Position numbers and translations under genes: made by a program. From Variovorax flavidus (GTDB lineage Bacteria; Pseudomonadota; Gammaproteobacteria; Burkholderiales; Burkholderiaceae_C), in the NCBI RefSeq assembly GCF_030317145.1, contig NZ_JASZYE010000003.1, forward strand, positions 248,001 through 312,000: a stretch of DNA of 64,000 nucleotides, in the 5' to 3' direction. This document shows positions 25,342 through 34,300 of the stretch, piece by piece. The notes below the pieces were generated by a model that saw only the letters and a program-made list of their open reading frames with translations, had not been told where the DNA came from and searched no databases. Each line of letters opens with the position of its first letter. Within the stretch, counting starts at the first letter, position 1.

Positions 25342-25950
25342 GTGACCCTTCTTTCGAATCACCCAGAACACAACGTCATTCGTGTCCAGCTTCGGCAGAA
25401 CGTCCTGCTCAAGGACTTGAGCGACAGCGACCGCGCCGAGCTGGAGGCCCACCTCACCATCGTGGACGGCAACAAGGGCGAATTCCTTCTCAGTCAGGGC
25501 GTGCGCGAGATGGAGCAGTACTTCATCCTCGACGGCATCCTCAAGCGGGTCGTGAGCAATGCGCAAGGCAAGGAGATGATCCTGCGCTTCGCCAACGAGC
25601 ACGACATGGAGACCAGCTACGCCGCCTTTCGGCTGGGCACGCCCACGCCCTACGGCATCGTCTGCGTGACCAAGGCGCGCGTCGCGAGCCTGCCCTTGCA
25701 GGAATGGGTCGAGTTCCTGAAGAAGCGGCCGCACGCGAAGGAACTGTTCGAGTTCACGGTGATGCGGGGGATGAGCGAAATCATGGCGCACACCATCACC
25801 CTGCACCTGCTGGATGCGCCCGGACGCGTGCACCGCTTCATCCGCAAGCACGCGGAGCTGATGGACCGCATCCCCAGCAAGGAACTGGCCTCATACCTCA
25901 ACCTCTCGGCCGAGACGCTCAGTCGGCTCAAGAAGCGCGGCAAGATCTGA
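25342..25950 (+). CDS. Crp/Fnr-family regulator of the oxalate genes
   Basis: This 202-residue protein has a cyclic-nucleotide-binding-like sensor domain (LTIVDGNKGEFLLSQGVREM...) and a C-terminal HTH. The recognition helix SAETLSRLKKRG has the E-x-x-S-R pattern that FNR uses to read TTGA half-sites, matching the palindromes at 25284 and 30113. No N-terminal cysteine cluster is present, so it is not an iron-sulphur oxygen sensor; the signal is probably a small molecule. The GTG at 25342 is chosen because upstream codons lie in the oxc promoter; its ribosome-binding site is weak, so the start is uncertain. It is divergent from oxc. Confidence 0.8.
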   Translation: MTLLSNHPEHNVIRVQLRQNVLLKDLSDSDRAELEAHLTIVDGNKGEFLLSQGVREMEQYFILDGILKRVVSNAQGKEMILRFANEHDMETSYAAFRLGTPTPYGIVCVTKARVASLPLQEWVEFLKKRPHAKELFEFTVMRGMSEIMAHTITLHLLDAPGRVHRFIRKHAELMDRIPSKELASYLNLSAETLSRLKKRGKI

Positions 25951-25965
25951 TGCGCGGCGGTCCGC

Positions 25966-26802
25966 TCAGGTCTGCTTGGACGACGCGAAGCGCCGTGTCG
26001 TCGCCATCAGCTTGAGCTGGTTGTCGACGTCGGTGACGCCGGCGACGTCCGCGGCGACGCTTTGCGTCTGTGTCCGCTCTTCATCGTCGAGCACGATGCC
26101 GCGCAGGGTGATGCGCCCCTTGTTCGCCTCGACGGTGATGCTGATGGCGCGCGTCGCCGGATGGTCCTTCAATGCCACGCGCACGCGCGCCGCCAGGGCC
26201 ATGCCGGACAGGAGCGCGCGCGACTCGGCGGTCTCGGCAAACTCCGGACGGCGCATCAGAAGACTGATCTGCTCCACGCAGCTTTGCACCGAAACCCGGT
26301 CGGTGTTCAGGACCAGGTCGTAGAGCAGCGGGTCACCCCAGGTGACGCCGAACTGCTCGTGCATGCGCGACGCATGGGCCTGGTCGCTGCGGCGAATCTC
26401 GGCCTCGGCGAATTCGGCGTCATCGGTTTCGAGATCGCGCATCAACCATTCGACGCGCTTGCGCAGCGAGCGCGTGATCCGCACCGACACCACGTGCGGC
26501 ACCGGGCGCAACAGGCAGGTTGCACCCCAGCCCCGCAGTACGACATCGCCGCGGTCGGCCAGGTCGTACAGCTCCTCGGCCGTGTACAGGGCCACGCTGC
26601 GCTGGTCGGTGGTCAGGCGCTCGACCAGCCCTGCCTTGCCCTCGCGCAGGCGGCCGATGAGGCTTTGCGGCACGTGCATCCGGTTGGCCACGTGCTCGGC
26701 GATCTCGTGGCGCACGATCTTCAATCCGAGGGACTGGGCAAGCTCGACCGAGACGTCCTTGGCGAGCGAACCCATCTCCTGTGTCATGGCGATGACTGGC
26801 AT
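25966..26802 (-). CDS. Cytidylate-kinase-like protein fused to a BON domain
   Basis: The first 190 residues of this 278-residue protein resemble the cytidylate-kinase-like family, starting VIAMTQEMGSLAKDVSVELA. The usual nucleotide loop G-S-G-G-R is G-S-L-A-K here, so kinase activity is uncertain. Residues about 206-265 form a BON domain (ISITVEANKGRITLRGIVLD...VAGVTDVDNQL). BON domains normally bind phospholipid or other ligands and are often periplasmic, but no signal peptide is visible. The gene starts 13 bases after the tctA stop, so it ends the tctC-tctB-tctA operon. Related kinase-like genes beside TctA loci suggest a role in transporter control; this is inference. Confidence 0.75.
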   Translation of the reverse strand: MPVIAMTQEMGSLAKDVSVELAQSLGLKIVRHEIAEHVANRMHVPQSLIGRLREGKAGLVERLTTDQRSVALYTAEELYDLADRGDVVLRGWGATCLLRPVPHVVSVRITRSLRKRVEWLMRDLETDDAEFAEAEIRRSDQAHASRMHEQFGVTWGDPLLYDLVLNTDRVSVQSCVEQISLLMRRPEFAETAESRALLSGMALAARVRVALKDHPATRAISITVEANKGRITLRGIVLDDEERTQTQSVAADVAGVTDVDNQLKLMATTRRFASSKQT

Positions 26803-26815
26803 GTCGGCTCCCTGT

Positions 26816-28345
26816 TCAATCCAGCGGACGCTCGGCGGCCAGCTCGTCCACCTTGATCGGCCTGATCAGCCCCCAGGCCTTCGAGATCAGGGGCCAGAAC
26901 AGCAGCGTCAGCGCGAGTGTCGTGATCGTGCCGACCAGCGGGTTCGAGAACATGATCATGACGTCGCCCTGCGAGACCAGCATCGCCTGCCGGAACGAGT
27001 CCTCGGCCTTGTCGCCGAGCACGAGTGCGAGCACGAGCGGCGCCAGCGGGAAGTCGAGCTTCTTGAACAGGTAGCCCACGATGCCGAAGCCCAGCATGAA
27101 CCAGATGTCGAGCATCGCGTTGTGCACCGTGTAGGCGCCGATGGCACAGATGACAATGATGACCGGCGCGATGATCGAGAACGGAATGCGCAGGATCGAC
27201 GCGAACAACGGCACCGTGCTCAGGACCACGATGAGCCCGACGATGTTGCCGAGGTACATGCTGGCGATCAGGCCCCAGACGAAGTCCTTCTGCTCGACGA
27301 ACAGCAGCGGGCCCGGCTGCAGGCCCCAGATCAGCAGGCCGCCCAGCAGCACGGCTGCCGTAGGCGAGCCGGGAATCCCGAGCGCCAGCATCGGCAGCAG
27401 TGCACTAGTTCCGGCAGCGTGCGCCGCGGTTTCCGGCGCGACGACACCTTCCATCTCGCCGGTGCCGAACTTGGCCCCCTTGCGCGACATCTTCTTCGCC
27501 AAGCCGTAGCTCATGAACGAAGCCGGGGTGGCGCCGCCCGGGGTGATGCCCATCCAGATGCCGACCAGCGCGCTGCGCAATGAGGTGACCCAGTATTTCG
27601 GGAGCTGCTTCCAGGTCTCCAGCACGACCTTGGGGTCGATTCTGGCGGACTTGCCGGAGAACTTCAGCCCCTCTTCCATCGACAACAGGATTTCGCCGAT
27701 GCCGAAGAGGCCGATCACGGCGATCAGGAAGTCGAAGCCACGCATCAGTTCGTCCTGGCCGAACGTGAGCCGCAACTGACCCGTCACGGTATCCATCCCC
27801 ACGCTGGCCAGCGCGAAGCCGAGCGCCATCGACGCCAGGATCTTGAAGGGCGACCCTTTCCCCATCCCGACGAAGCTGCAGAAGGTCAGGAGGTACACCG
27901 CGAAGAACTCGGGCGAACCGAACTTGAGCGCGAACTTGGCGACCAGCGGCGCCATGAAGGTGATCATGACGACCGCGACAAAGGCGCCCACGAACGACGA
28001 GGTGAACGCAGCCGTCAGCGCAGCGCCGGCGCGTCCGTTCTGCGCCATCGGGTAGCCGTCGAAGGTGGTCGCCACGGACCACGGCTCGCCGGGAATGTTG
28101 AACAGGATCGAGGTGATGGCCCCGCCGAACAACGCACCCCAGTAGATGCACGACAGCATGATGATGGCCGAGGTCGGCGACATCGTGAAGGTGAGCGGCA
28201 GCAGGATGGCCACCCCGTTGGCGCCGCCCAGGCCGGGCAACACGCCGATGAGCACCCCGAGAATGATCCCGACGAACATCAGGAGGATGTTCATGGGGGT
28301 GAGGATCACCGAAAAGCCCTGTATCAGGGCACTGACTTCTTCCAT
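26816..28345 (-). CDS. tctA: Tripartite tricarboxylate transporter, large membrane subunit TctA
   Basis: This 509-residue inner-membrane protein has about 11-12 hydrophobic segments and is the carrier subunit of a TTT system, driven by ion gradients. Family signatures are GVLPGLGGANGVAILLPLTF near the N-terminus, IYWGALFGGAITSILFNIPG and GIPGSPTAAVLLGGLLIWGL. It follows tctB by 21 bases and precedes the kinase-like/BON gene. Together with the receptor at 28970-30010 it forms the only complete TctCBA set in the window. Neighbouring oxc/frc genes make oxalate or a related dicarboxylate the best guess for the cargo. Confidence 0.93.
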   Translation of the reverse strand: MEEVSALIQGFSVILTPMNILLMFVGIILGVLIGVLPGLGGANGVAILLPLTFTMSPTSAIIMLSCIYWGALFGGAITSILFNIPGEPWSVATTFDGYPMAQNGRAGAALTAAFTSSFVGAFVAVVMITFMAPLVAKFALKFGSPEFFAVYLLTFCSFVGMGKGSPFKILASMALGFALASVGMDTVTGQLRLTFGQDELMRGFDFLIAVIGLFGIGEILLSMEEGLKFSGKSARIDPKVVLETWKQLPKYWVTSLRSALVGIWMGITPGGATPASFMSYGLAKKMSRKGAKFGTGEMEGVVAPETAAHAAGTSALLPMLALGIPGSPTAAVLLGGLLIWGLQPGPLLFVEQKDFVWGLIASMYLGNIVGLIVVLSTVPLFASILRIPFSIIAPVIIVICAIGAYTVHNAMLDIWFMLGFGIVGYLFKKLDFPLAPLVLALVLGDKAEDSFRQAMLVSQGDVMIMFSNPLVGTITTLALTLLFWPLISKAWGLIRPIKVDELAAERPLD

Positions 28346-28366
28346 GGTGTGCGTTCTCCTAGGAAC

Positions 28367-28888
28367 TCAGTAGCCGAGAAAACGAAGGGGGTCGAGCGAG
28401 CCTTTGAAGAGCGGCACCTTGAACCACACTTCGAACATCAGGAAGAAGACCACGTTGACGACAACCGCCACCAGGGTGCTCTTCACGGGGGAGTAGTGGC
28501 CCAGGAAGATCATGAACAGCGCGATGTAGATCGCCGATGCAACGTACAGCCCGAGAAAGGCGACAGCGAGCACGTACACCGTTGCAGGCAACAGCACCGA
28601 CATCACCCGCTTCAACTGCACCGGATCGACGAACACCTCGGTGTTCCTGTTCTTGCCGAGCACGGCCTGGTAGAAGATTCCCACGGCCGACACGACCACG
28701 ATCACGCCGATCCAGAAGGGGAAGTAGCCAGAGCCCGGGCCATCGCTGGTCCAGCCGGCACCCAGCCGGCGGCTCTCGACGATCACCACGATGCCGATGG
28801 CCAGCAGGACCAATGCGATGACGGCGTCGACCACATAGGTCGCGATGCCAGTGCGCGGGGCGGCAACCGAATCTTCGCTCTGCTCCAT
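28367..28888 (-). CDS. tctB: Tripartite tricarboxylate transporter, small membrane subunit TctB
   Basis: This 173-residue protein has four predicted membrane helices (VVDAVIALVLLAIGIVVIVE, FPFWIGVIVVVSAVGIFYQA, VYVLAVAFLGLYVASAIYIA and VAVVVNVVFFLMFEVWF). GSGYFPFWIG is typical of TctB. The ATG at 28888 has GGAGG close upstream and starts MEQSEDSV. TctB is poorly conserved; assignment rests on size, topology and its place between tctC and tctA. Confidence 0.88.
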   Translation of the reverse strand: MEQSEDSVAAPRTGIATYVVDAVIALVLLAIGIVVIVESRRLGAGWTSDGPGSGYFPFWIGVIVVVSAVGIFYQAVLGKNRNTEVFVDPVQLKRVMSVLLPATVYVLAVAFLGLYVASAIYIALFMIFLGHYSPVKSTLVAVVVNVVFFLMFEVWFKVPLFKGSLDPLRFLGY

Positions 28889-28969
28889 GGAGCCTCCAAT
28901 CGATAGGGGGAGAAGACGGGCGGGGTGCCTTGGACACACGCCCGTGGGGACGGCCGGCAGGACGCCGGT

Positions 28970-30010
28970 CTACTTGCTCGCGCCTGCCATGAATCCGGCT
29001 TCGGTCATGAGCGTGCGATGGGTCGCCTCGGCCTCGCCGAGCCACTTGGCAAAGGCGTCGCCGGTCATGAAGGTCGGGTTGAAGGCGCCCTTCTCCATGT
29101 ATTCCTTCCAATCCGGCGTCGCGGTGATCTTGGTCAGCAGATCGACATAGAAGGCGCGCTGCTCGGCCGTCACGCCGGAAGGCATGAAGATGCCGCGCAG
29201 CATCGTGTAGTCGGTCGGCACGCCGGCCTCCTTGCAGGTCGGGATGTCATTCCAGGACATGGTGTCGGTGACCTTGCCCTTGAACGGCATGCGCTGGGCG
29301 TCGAAGACGCACAGCGGGCGAAGCTGGCCGGCCCGCCACTGGGCCACCGCCTCGATCGGGTTGTTCACGGTCGAGTTGATGTGATTGCCCACCAACTGCA
29401 CAGCGACCTCGCCGCCGCCCTTGAAGGGCACGTAGATGAACTTGGTGCCGGTCGCCTTCTCGAGTGCGACCGTGATGATCTGGTCTTCCTGCTTGGAGCC
29501 CGTGCCGCCCATCTTGAACTTGTTCGGCCCCGCCGCCTTGACGGCCGCGATGTACTCGCTGGCGTTCTTGTAGGGCTCGCTGGCATTCGTCCACAGGACG
29601 AACTGGTCCAGCGCCATCATCGCGACCGGACTCATGTCCTTCCAGTTGAAGGGCACGCCGGTCGCCATGGGCGTGGTGAACAGGTTCGACAGCGAAATGA
29701 TGATCTTGTGCGGGTCGCCCTTGGCTTCCTTGACCGCCAGGAAGCCTTCGGCGCCGGCGCCTCCCGACTTGTTGACGACGATGAGCGGCTCCTTCATCAA
29801 CTTGTGCTTGACGATGATGCCCTGCATCAGGCGCGCCATCTGGTCGGCCCCTCCGCCTGTCCCGGCAGGAACGATGAACTCGACGGGCTTGGTCGGCTCC
29901 CACGCAAAGGCGGGCGCTGCCACTGCAAGCAGTGCCGCCATGACCGAGACGGCGACGGCGGAAGTCCTTGCGGCGCGAAACTGCGGGCGCGAGAAGAGGC
30001 TCTTGATCAT
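28970..30010 (-). CDS. tctC: Tripartite tricarboxylate transporter receptor TctC
   Basis: This 346-residue Bug-family periplasmic receptor starts at the ATG at 30010 with a long signal peptide ending APAFA-WE. The mature part begins PTKPVEFIVPAGTGGGADQM, where the G-G-G-A-D turn contacts ligand carboxylates in this family. VNKSGGAGAEGFLAVKE and FDAQRMPFKG follow. It is first in tctC-tctB-tctA-kinase/BON. The palindrome TTGACC-GT-GGTCAA lies about 110 bases upstream. The receptor is clearly different from the two in the gallate operon. Confidence 0.92.
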   Translation of the reverse strand: MIKSLFSRPQFRAARTSAVAVSVMAALLAVAAPAFAWEPTKPVEFIVPAGTGGGADQMARLMQGIIVKHKLMKEPLIVVNKSGGAGAEGFLAVKEAKGDPHKIIISLSNLFTTPMATGVPFNWKDMSPVAMMALDQFVLWTNASEPYKNASEYIAAVKAAGPNKFKMGGTGSKQEDQIITVALEKATGTKFIYVPFKGGGEVAVQLVGNHINSTVNNPIEAVAQWRAGQLRPLCVFDAQRMPFKGKVTDTMSWNDIPTCKEAGVPTDYTMLRGIFMPSGVTAEQRAFYVDLLTKITATPDWKEYMEKGAFNPTFMTGDAFAKWLGEAEATHRTLMTEAGFMAGASK

Positions 30011-30112
30011 GTTGTCTCCTGTAAGTCGTGGAATCACGTTGTTCTTTTTCGCGGAACCTGATCCCAAGTTCCGATGGGTGCTGATGCTGCGACGCCAATG
30101 GCGGAATGCGGC

Positions 30113-30126
30113 TTGACCGTGGTCAA
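30113..30126. promoter_or_regulatory. FNR-type palindrome TTGACC-GT-GGTCAA upstream of tctC
   Basis: This perfect inverted repeat with 6-bp arms has the same core as the site at 25284-25299. It lies about 110 bases ahead of the tctC start, in the 218-base gap between tctC and the LodB-like gene. A weak -10 (CATCAG, minus strand, near 30081-30086) would place it about 45 bases upstream of a start site. Confidence 0.7.
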
Positions 30127-30228
30127 TTTTTCGAAGAATCGGTATCGGGGTTACCCGCAGCGGCACGGCCACGACGGGCTCGTGCGCCCCCGCACCGGCG
30201 AGCGCCGGCAGCGCCGGAGCAAGGTCGG

Positions 30229-31380
30229 CTAGAGCGCGGCGGCGTGCGGCTTGTCGATGGCCGCAGCCGGACCGGCAGGGGCTCGTGAGCGCCGCCGCCA
30301 GAACGGAGATTCGAAGCGCTGCTCGACCGCGTAGTGCTGCGCCCGCTCGATGAGGTAGTCCGTGCACTCGCTGTCGCGAACGGCGTCGAAGGACGCGATC
30401 AACTCATCCACGTGTGCGGGCCGTTCGATCGCTTCACCGATGACGGTGGCCGCTTCGCGCGCGTGCCGAAGCGCTCGCAGCACGCCACTGCCGGACAGCG
30501 GATCCACGGCCAGCGAGGCATCGCCCACTGCCAGCCACGGCCCCGGTGCAGGCACCGTCGGACGCAGCAGCCGGTGGCTGTGGGCAAGGTGCACCCGCGG
30601 CGCGCCGCAGGCCGCGGCGTCCACGCGGCATCGCGTGGCCACGCTGCGTGCCATGGCTGCACGCCATCCGTCCGCGCGATGCAGGGCGGCGCGGGCGCAC
30701 AGGTCGCCGTCCGTCATCAGCATCGCGATCGTGGACGGTGCCGGGCCGCCGGGCAGCGGGGCCGAGTACCACCACCCGTCTTCCACCGCCTCCACGAGAA
30801 GGTGATGACGTTCGGCATGGCCCGGGTCGGCACATACCGCCGCGATGCCCACGAGCGAATCGAACAGCATCCGGCGCGCACCGATGCCCCGTGCGATGCG
30901 CGCGCTGCGCCCGGTCGCGTCGACGATCCAGCGCGAGCGCCACACGTTGCCTCCGGCGTGGACGCACCATGCCGTACCGTCGTGCCGCACGGCGCGCACC
31001 CTGCAAGCCTCGATCCACTGCACGCCGGTTTCCCGTGCGGCCTCGGCGAGCATGAGGTCGAAGGCAGTACGGTCGACGTGCCAGCCGCTGCACCACGGGC
31101 TGGTCAGGTGCGAGCGAGCCTGCGCTGCGGGCTCGCCCCAGATGCTTCGGGTGCCCCACGACGGCAGCGGCTTCAGCGCCAGGAAGCGGTCCCGCAGGCC
31201 GAGGCCGAGAAGCTCGGGTTGAATGTCGGGCGAGAGGCTTTCGCCGATGCGCGCGCGATCGAAGCGGGATGCCTCGATGAGCACGACCTTGCGGCCGTCG
31301 AGTGCCAGCCGGCGTGCCAGCGCCGCCCCGGCCGGCCCGGCGCCGACGATCGCCACGTCCTGCAGTTCAGCCGCGTTCAT
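30229..31380 (-). CDS. LodB/GoxB-like FAD-dependent protein (flavoprotein monooxygenase fold)
   Basis: This 383-residue flavoprotein has an N-terminal FAD motif VAIVGAGPAGAALARRLALD, FDRARIGESLSPDIQPELLG (a tryptophan-halogenase-like G-E-S segment), IVDATGRSARIARG and the second FAD motif GPWLAVGDASLAVDPLSGSG. In known systems LodB and GoxB are needed to make the cysteine-tryptophylquinone cofactor of their partner oxidase LodA or GoxA. Here the partner lies directly upstream and its stop codon overlaps this start (ATGA). That supports coupled synthesis. A stand-alone halogenase or hydroxylase is less likely. Confidence 0.82.
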   Translation of the reverse strand: MNAAELQDVAIVGAGPAGAALARRLALDGRKVVLIEASRFDRARIGESLSPDIQPELLGLGLRDRFLALKPLPSWGTRSIWGEPAAQARSHLTSPWCSGWHVDRTAFDLMLAEAARETGVQWIEACRVRAVRHDGTAWCVHAGGNVWRSRWIVDATGRSARIARGIGARRMLFDSLVGIAAVCADPGHAERHHLLVEAVEDGWWYSAPLPGGPAPSTIAMLMTDGDLCARAALHRADGWRAAMARSVATRCRVDAAACGAPRVHLAHSHRLLRPTVPAPGPWLAVGDASLAVDPLSGSGVLRALRHAREAATVIGEAIERPAHVDELIASFDAVRDSECTDYLIERAQHYAVEQRFESPFWRRRSRAPAGPAAAIDKPHAAAL

Positions 31381-34300
31381 CGGTCGGTGCGCGGCGCGTC
31401 GTCGCGGCATGCGCCCGCCATGCACTTGCGGAGCTGGCGCAGGTCGAGGCCAGCCTCCAGCAGGCGCTTCTCGAGTTCGGGCGAGATCACGCCGCCCTCC
31501 TTCAGCACGCACGCCACCCAGTCGCACAGGTCGTGGTGTGCGCCTCCGCCCGGCGGCCGGCCGCCGCCCTCGGCATCGCGGTCCCCGCCGCGCCAGACCG
31601 CCACCGTCAGCGTGCGCTCTCGGTTGAAGGCCTGACCGGCGCGGCTGCGGCCATGCGCGCGCACCCGCAGCCGGTAGACGCCTCCGGAATCCGCGCGGAA
31701 CTCGGCAGCAAAGCGGCCCGCCTCCGTCTCCTGCAGGGGGACTTGCAACCGGCTGCCGTCCGGGCGCGTGATCTCGACCCAGACGCTGCTCGGGCTTTGC
31801 AGCGGCACGGCCGATTGCGTCAGCGTCGCGGCCAGCCGCACCATCGCACCCGGCTCCCACCCGCCCTGGTGCGCTTCCGCTTGCAGGGAGATGTCGGAGT
31901 AGCTGTGCACCACGAGGCTGTAGGGCAGCGTGCGGCGCTGCTCCGTGTCGCCTGCGCCGACACCGGCGAGCCGCGGGATGGCGCCTGCCGGCGCACCGCG
32001 TTCATAGTCCTGCGCCACCTCGAAGCTGCGCAGTTGCTCGTTGGGCAGGGCTGCGGGCCTCGGCGGTCTCGCGCGCTGCCGCGCGTCGGCGTGCAGGCCG
32101 CGCAGGATCGACAGGTCGATGCCGTCCTCGCGGCCCTCCGTCGGCCTGGTGCGCGGCCGGCCGATCGTCAGCACCGCGTGCCAGGTGCCGGCCTGGTCGA
32201 ATCGCATCGGCAACAGCTGTGTGGGCAGCACGAGGCGGTAGTAGGCGACGCCGCGGCCGAGCACCCAGCGCATGGTCGGCTCGCTCATCGCGCGCCACGG
32301 CTCGATGATGCGACCCGAGGGCGCCTGCAGCCGGAAGTCGAGCAGTTCCGCGAAGGGACTCAGCAGGATCACGTCGACGCCGGCATCCGCATCGGTCAAC
32401 TGGAAGGGTATGCGCTGCACCTGCCCCGGTGCGATCTCGCCGTCGGGGTCGAGCACGACCTCGGCGTTGCCGACGCCGGCCAGGATCTGGAGGAAATACT
32501 TCTGCAGCAGGAAGCGGTTCTGCTGGCCGATCGCGCCGGTGATCAGCAGGAAGCCGCCGTTGTTGCCCGAGATGTTCTGCAGGGCCGCCGCACTGGTGTT
32601 CTGCGGCGTGCCCAGTCCGATCGCGTAGGTGTGTTCGTTGATCTCCGGCGCCACGTCCGCGATCCAGCGCGGTTGGTTCTCGATGCCGTCGGTCAGCACG
32701 ACCAGCGCCTTGACGTCGAAGGTGCCTGCGCTGTCCAGGATCTGGCGGCCTTCGAAGATGCCGTCGCCGATGCTCGTCGCGCCGGCCGGATCGAAACTGT
32801 TGCCGCGGATGAGATCGATGGTGTCGGCGCGGTTCGTGTCGCTGATGCCGCCGGCGCCGAGCATCTTGACGGGTTGCACGACCTGCGCGTCGCTGTCATA
32901 GCGGACCAGACCCACCCCGTCGCCCTCGAGCATCACGTCGACGAAGATCTCGGCCGCCTGCTGCAGGGAGGCATGCTTGGTCTGGCCGTCGCCGCGGTCG
33001 TCCGACATGCTGCCGGAGCGGTCCAGCACCAGGGCGACCGCCGCCGTCTTGCGCGCGATGGTGTTGGCGTCGATGGTGATCGTCCAGCTCTGGCCGCCGG
33101 TGGCCTGCACCGTGACGGTCTGCGTGGGGATCGACGACGGCGCCGCGCCGGTCCGGTAGATGACCCACAGCTGCGCGGTGGCGATGCCGGCCCCGCCCGT
33201 CGGCCCGACGGTGACGCTGGTGTTGCCCGGCAGCAGCTGCGCATGCGACAGCGCGCCCCCGGGCGCATAGTCGAAGGTGACCGAGGCACTCGGCGCGCTG
33301 ACCTCGAAGGTGATCGCGAGGGGCTGCTCGCGCACCATGCCCATCGGTCCCTGCGGCACGTCGATGAAGTGGAGGTGCGGGGTCAGCAGCGTGATCGACG
33401 CCGTGTCGCAGCGCTCGACTTCCACGTGCTGGGCACCCTGCTCCACCACGAAGCCGAGCTTGTGCCAGTTGGCGACCATCTCCTCGTAGTTGGTGACGCC
33501 GCGCGCCCAGTCTTGCGCAGTGGTCGTGCCCTCGGGTGTGACCATCGACGGTCGCGGCACGGGCCACCAGCTGCCGGCGCAGTCCTTGAAGTCCGCCTGC
33601 CACGGCAGGGCCATCGAAGCGCTCATCGTGCCGGGCAACACGCTCGCTTGGTCCACGCGAAACGCCTCGACATAGTTCGTGGCGAACAGGATCGGCCGGT
33701 TGGAGGGATCACGGCCGCCGGCCTCGATGCCGGGATAGAACGAACCGCCGACGCAGGCCTCCAGCGCCGCGCGGTCCAGTCCCCCGGGGGTGATGTCCGG
33801 CTCGACCACCGGCGCGACGCCCCAGTCGTTGAGGAAGTTGCCGGCCTCCCAGCGTTCCAGGTGCGCCAGCTGGATCTGCGTCGGTCCGGGGTCGGACCCC
33901 GCCAGCGCCGGCATGTTGCCGTTGGGCCTCACGCGGCTCAGCACCGCGGTGCGTACCGCCGGGTCGAGCACCGGGTCGGCCCAGGTGTGCTTCGACGCAT
34001 TGACGGGATAGACCCACCGGATGTCGCGCGCACGCTGCAGGAAGGGCTGCACGTCGCGCGTGTACGCGGTCGTCGTCGGCTCGGTCGCCAGCCCTGCCGT
34101 GGCCATGGCTTGCAGCAGGCGGTCCCACAGGGTCGTGGGGGTGTCCTGATGCGGCGCGAACTTCGGCGGCGCGGTGATGACCCAGGCGCCCGTGACGGCT
34201 GGCGTGCTGCCGTCCGCGTTCAGGGTGATCGAGGCCGATACCGGACCGTCCGCGATGTCATCGAACCATCCGACGTTGCCCCAGAAACTGACGATTGCAT

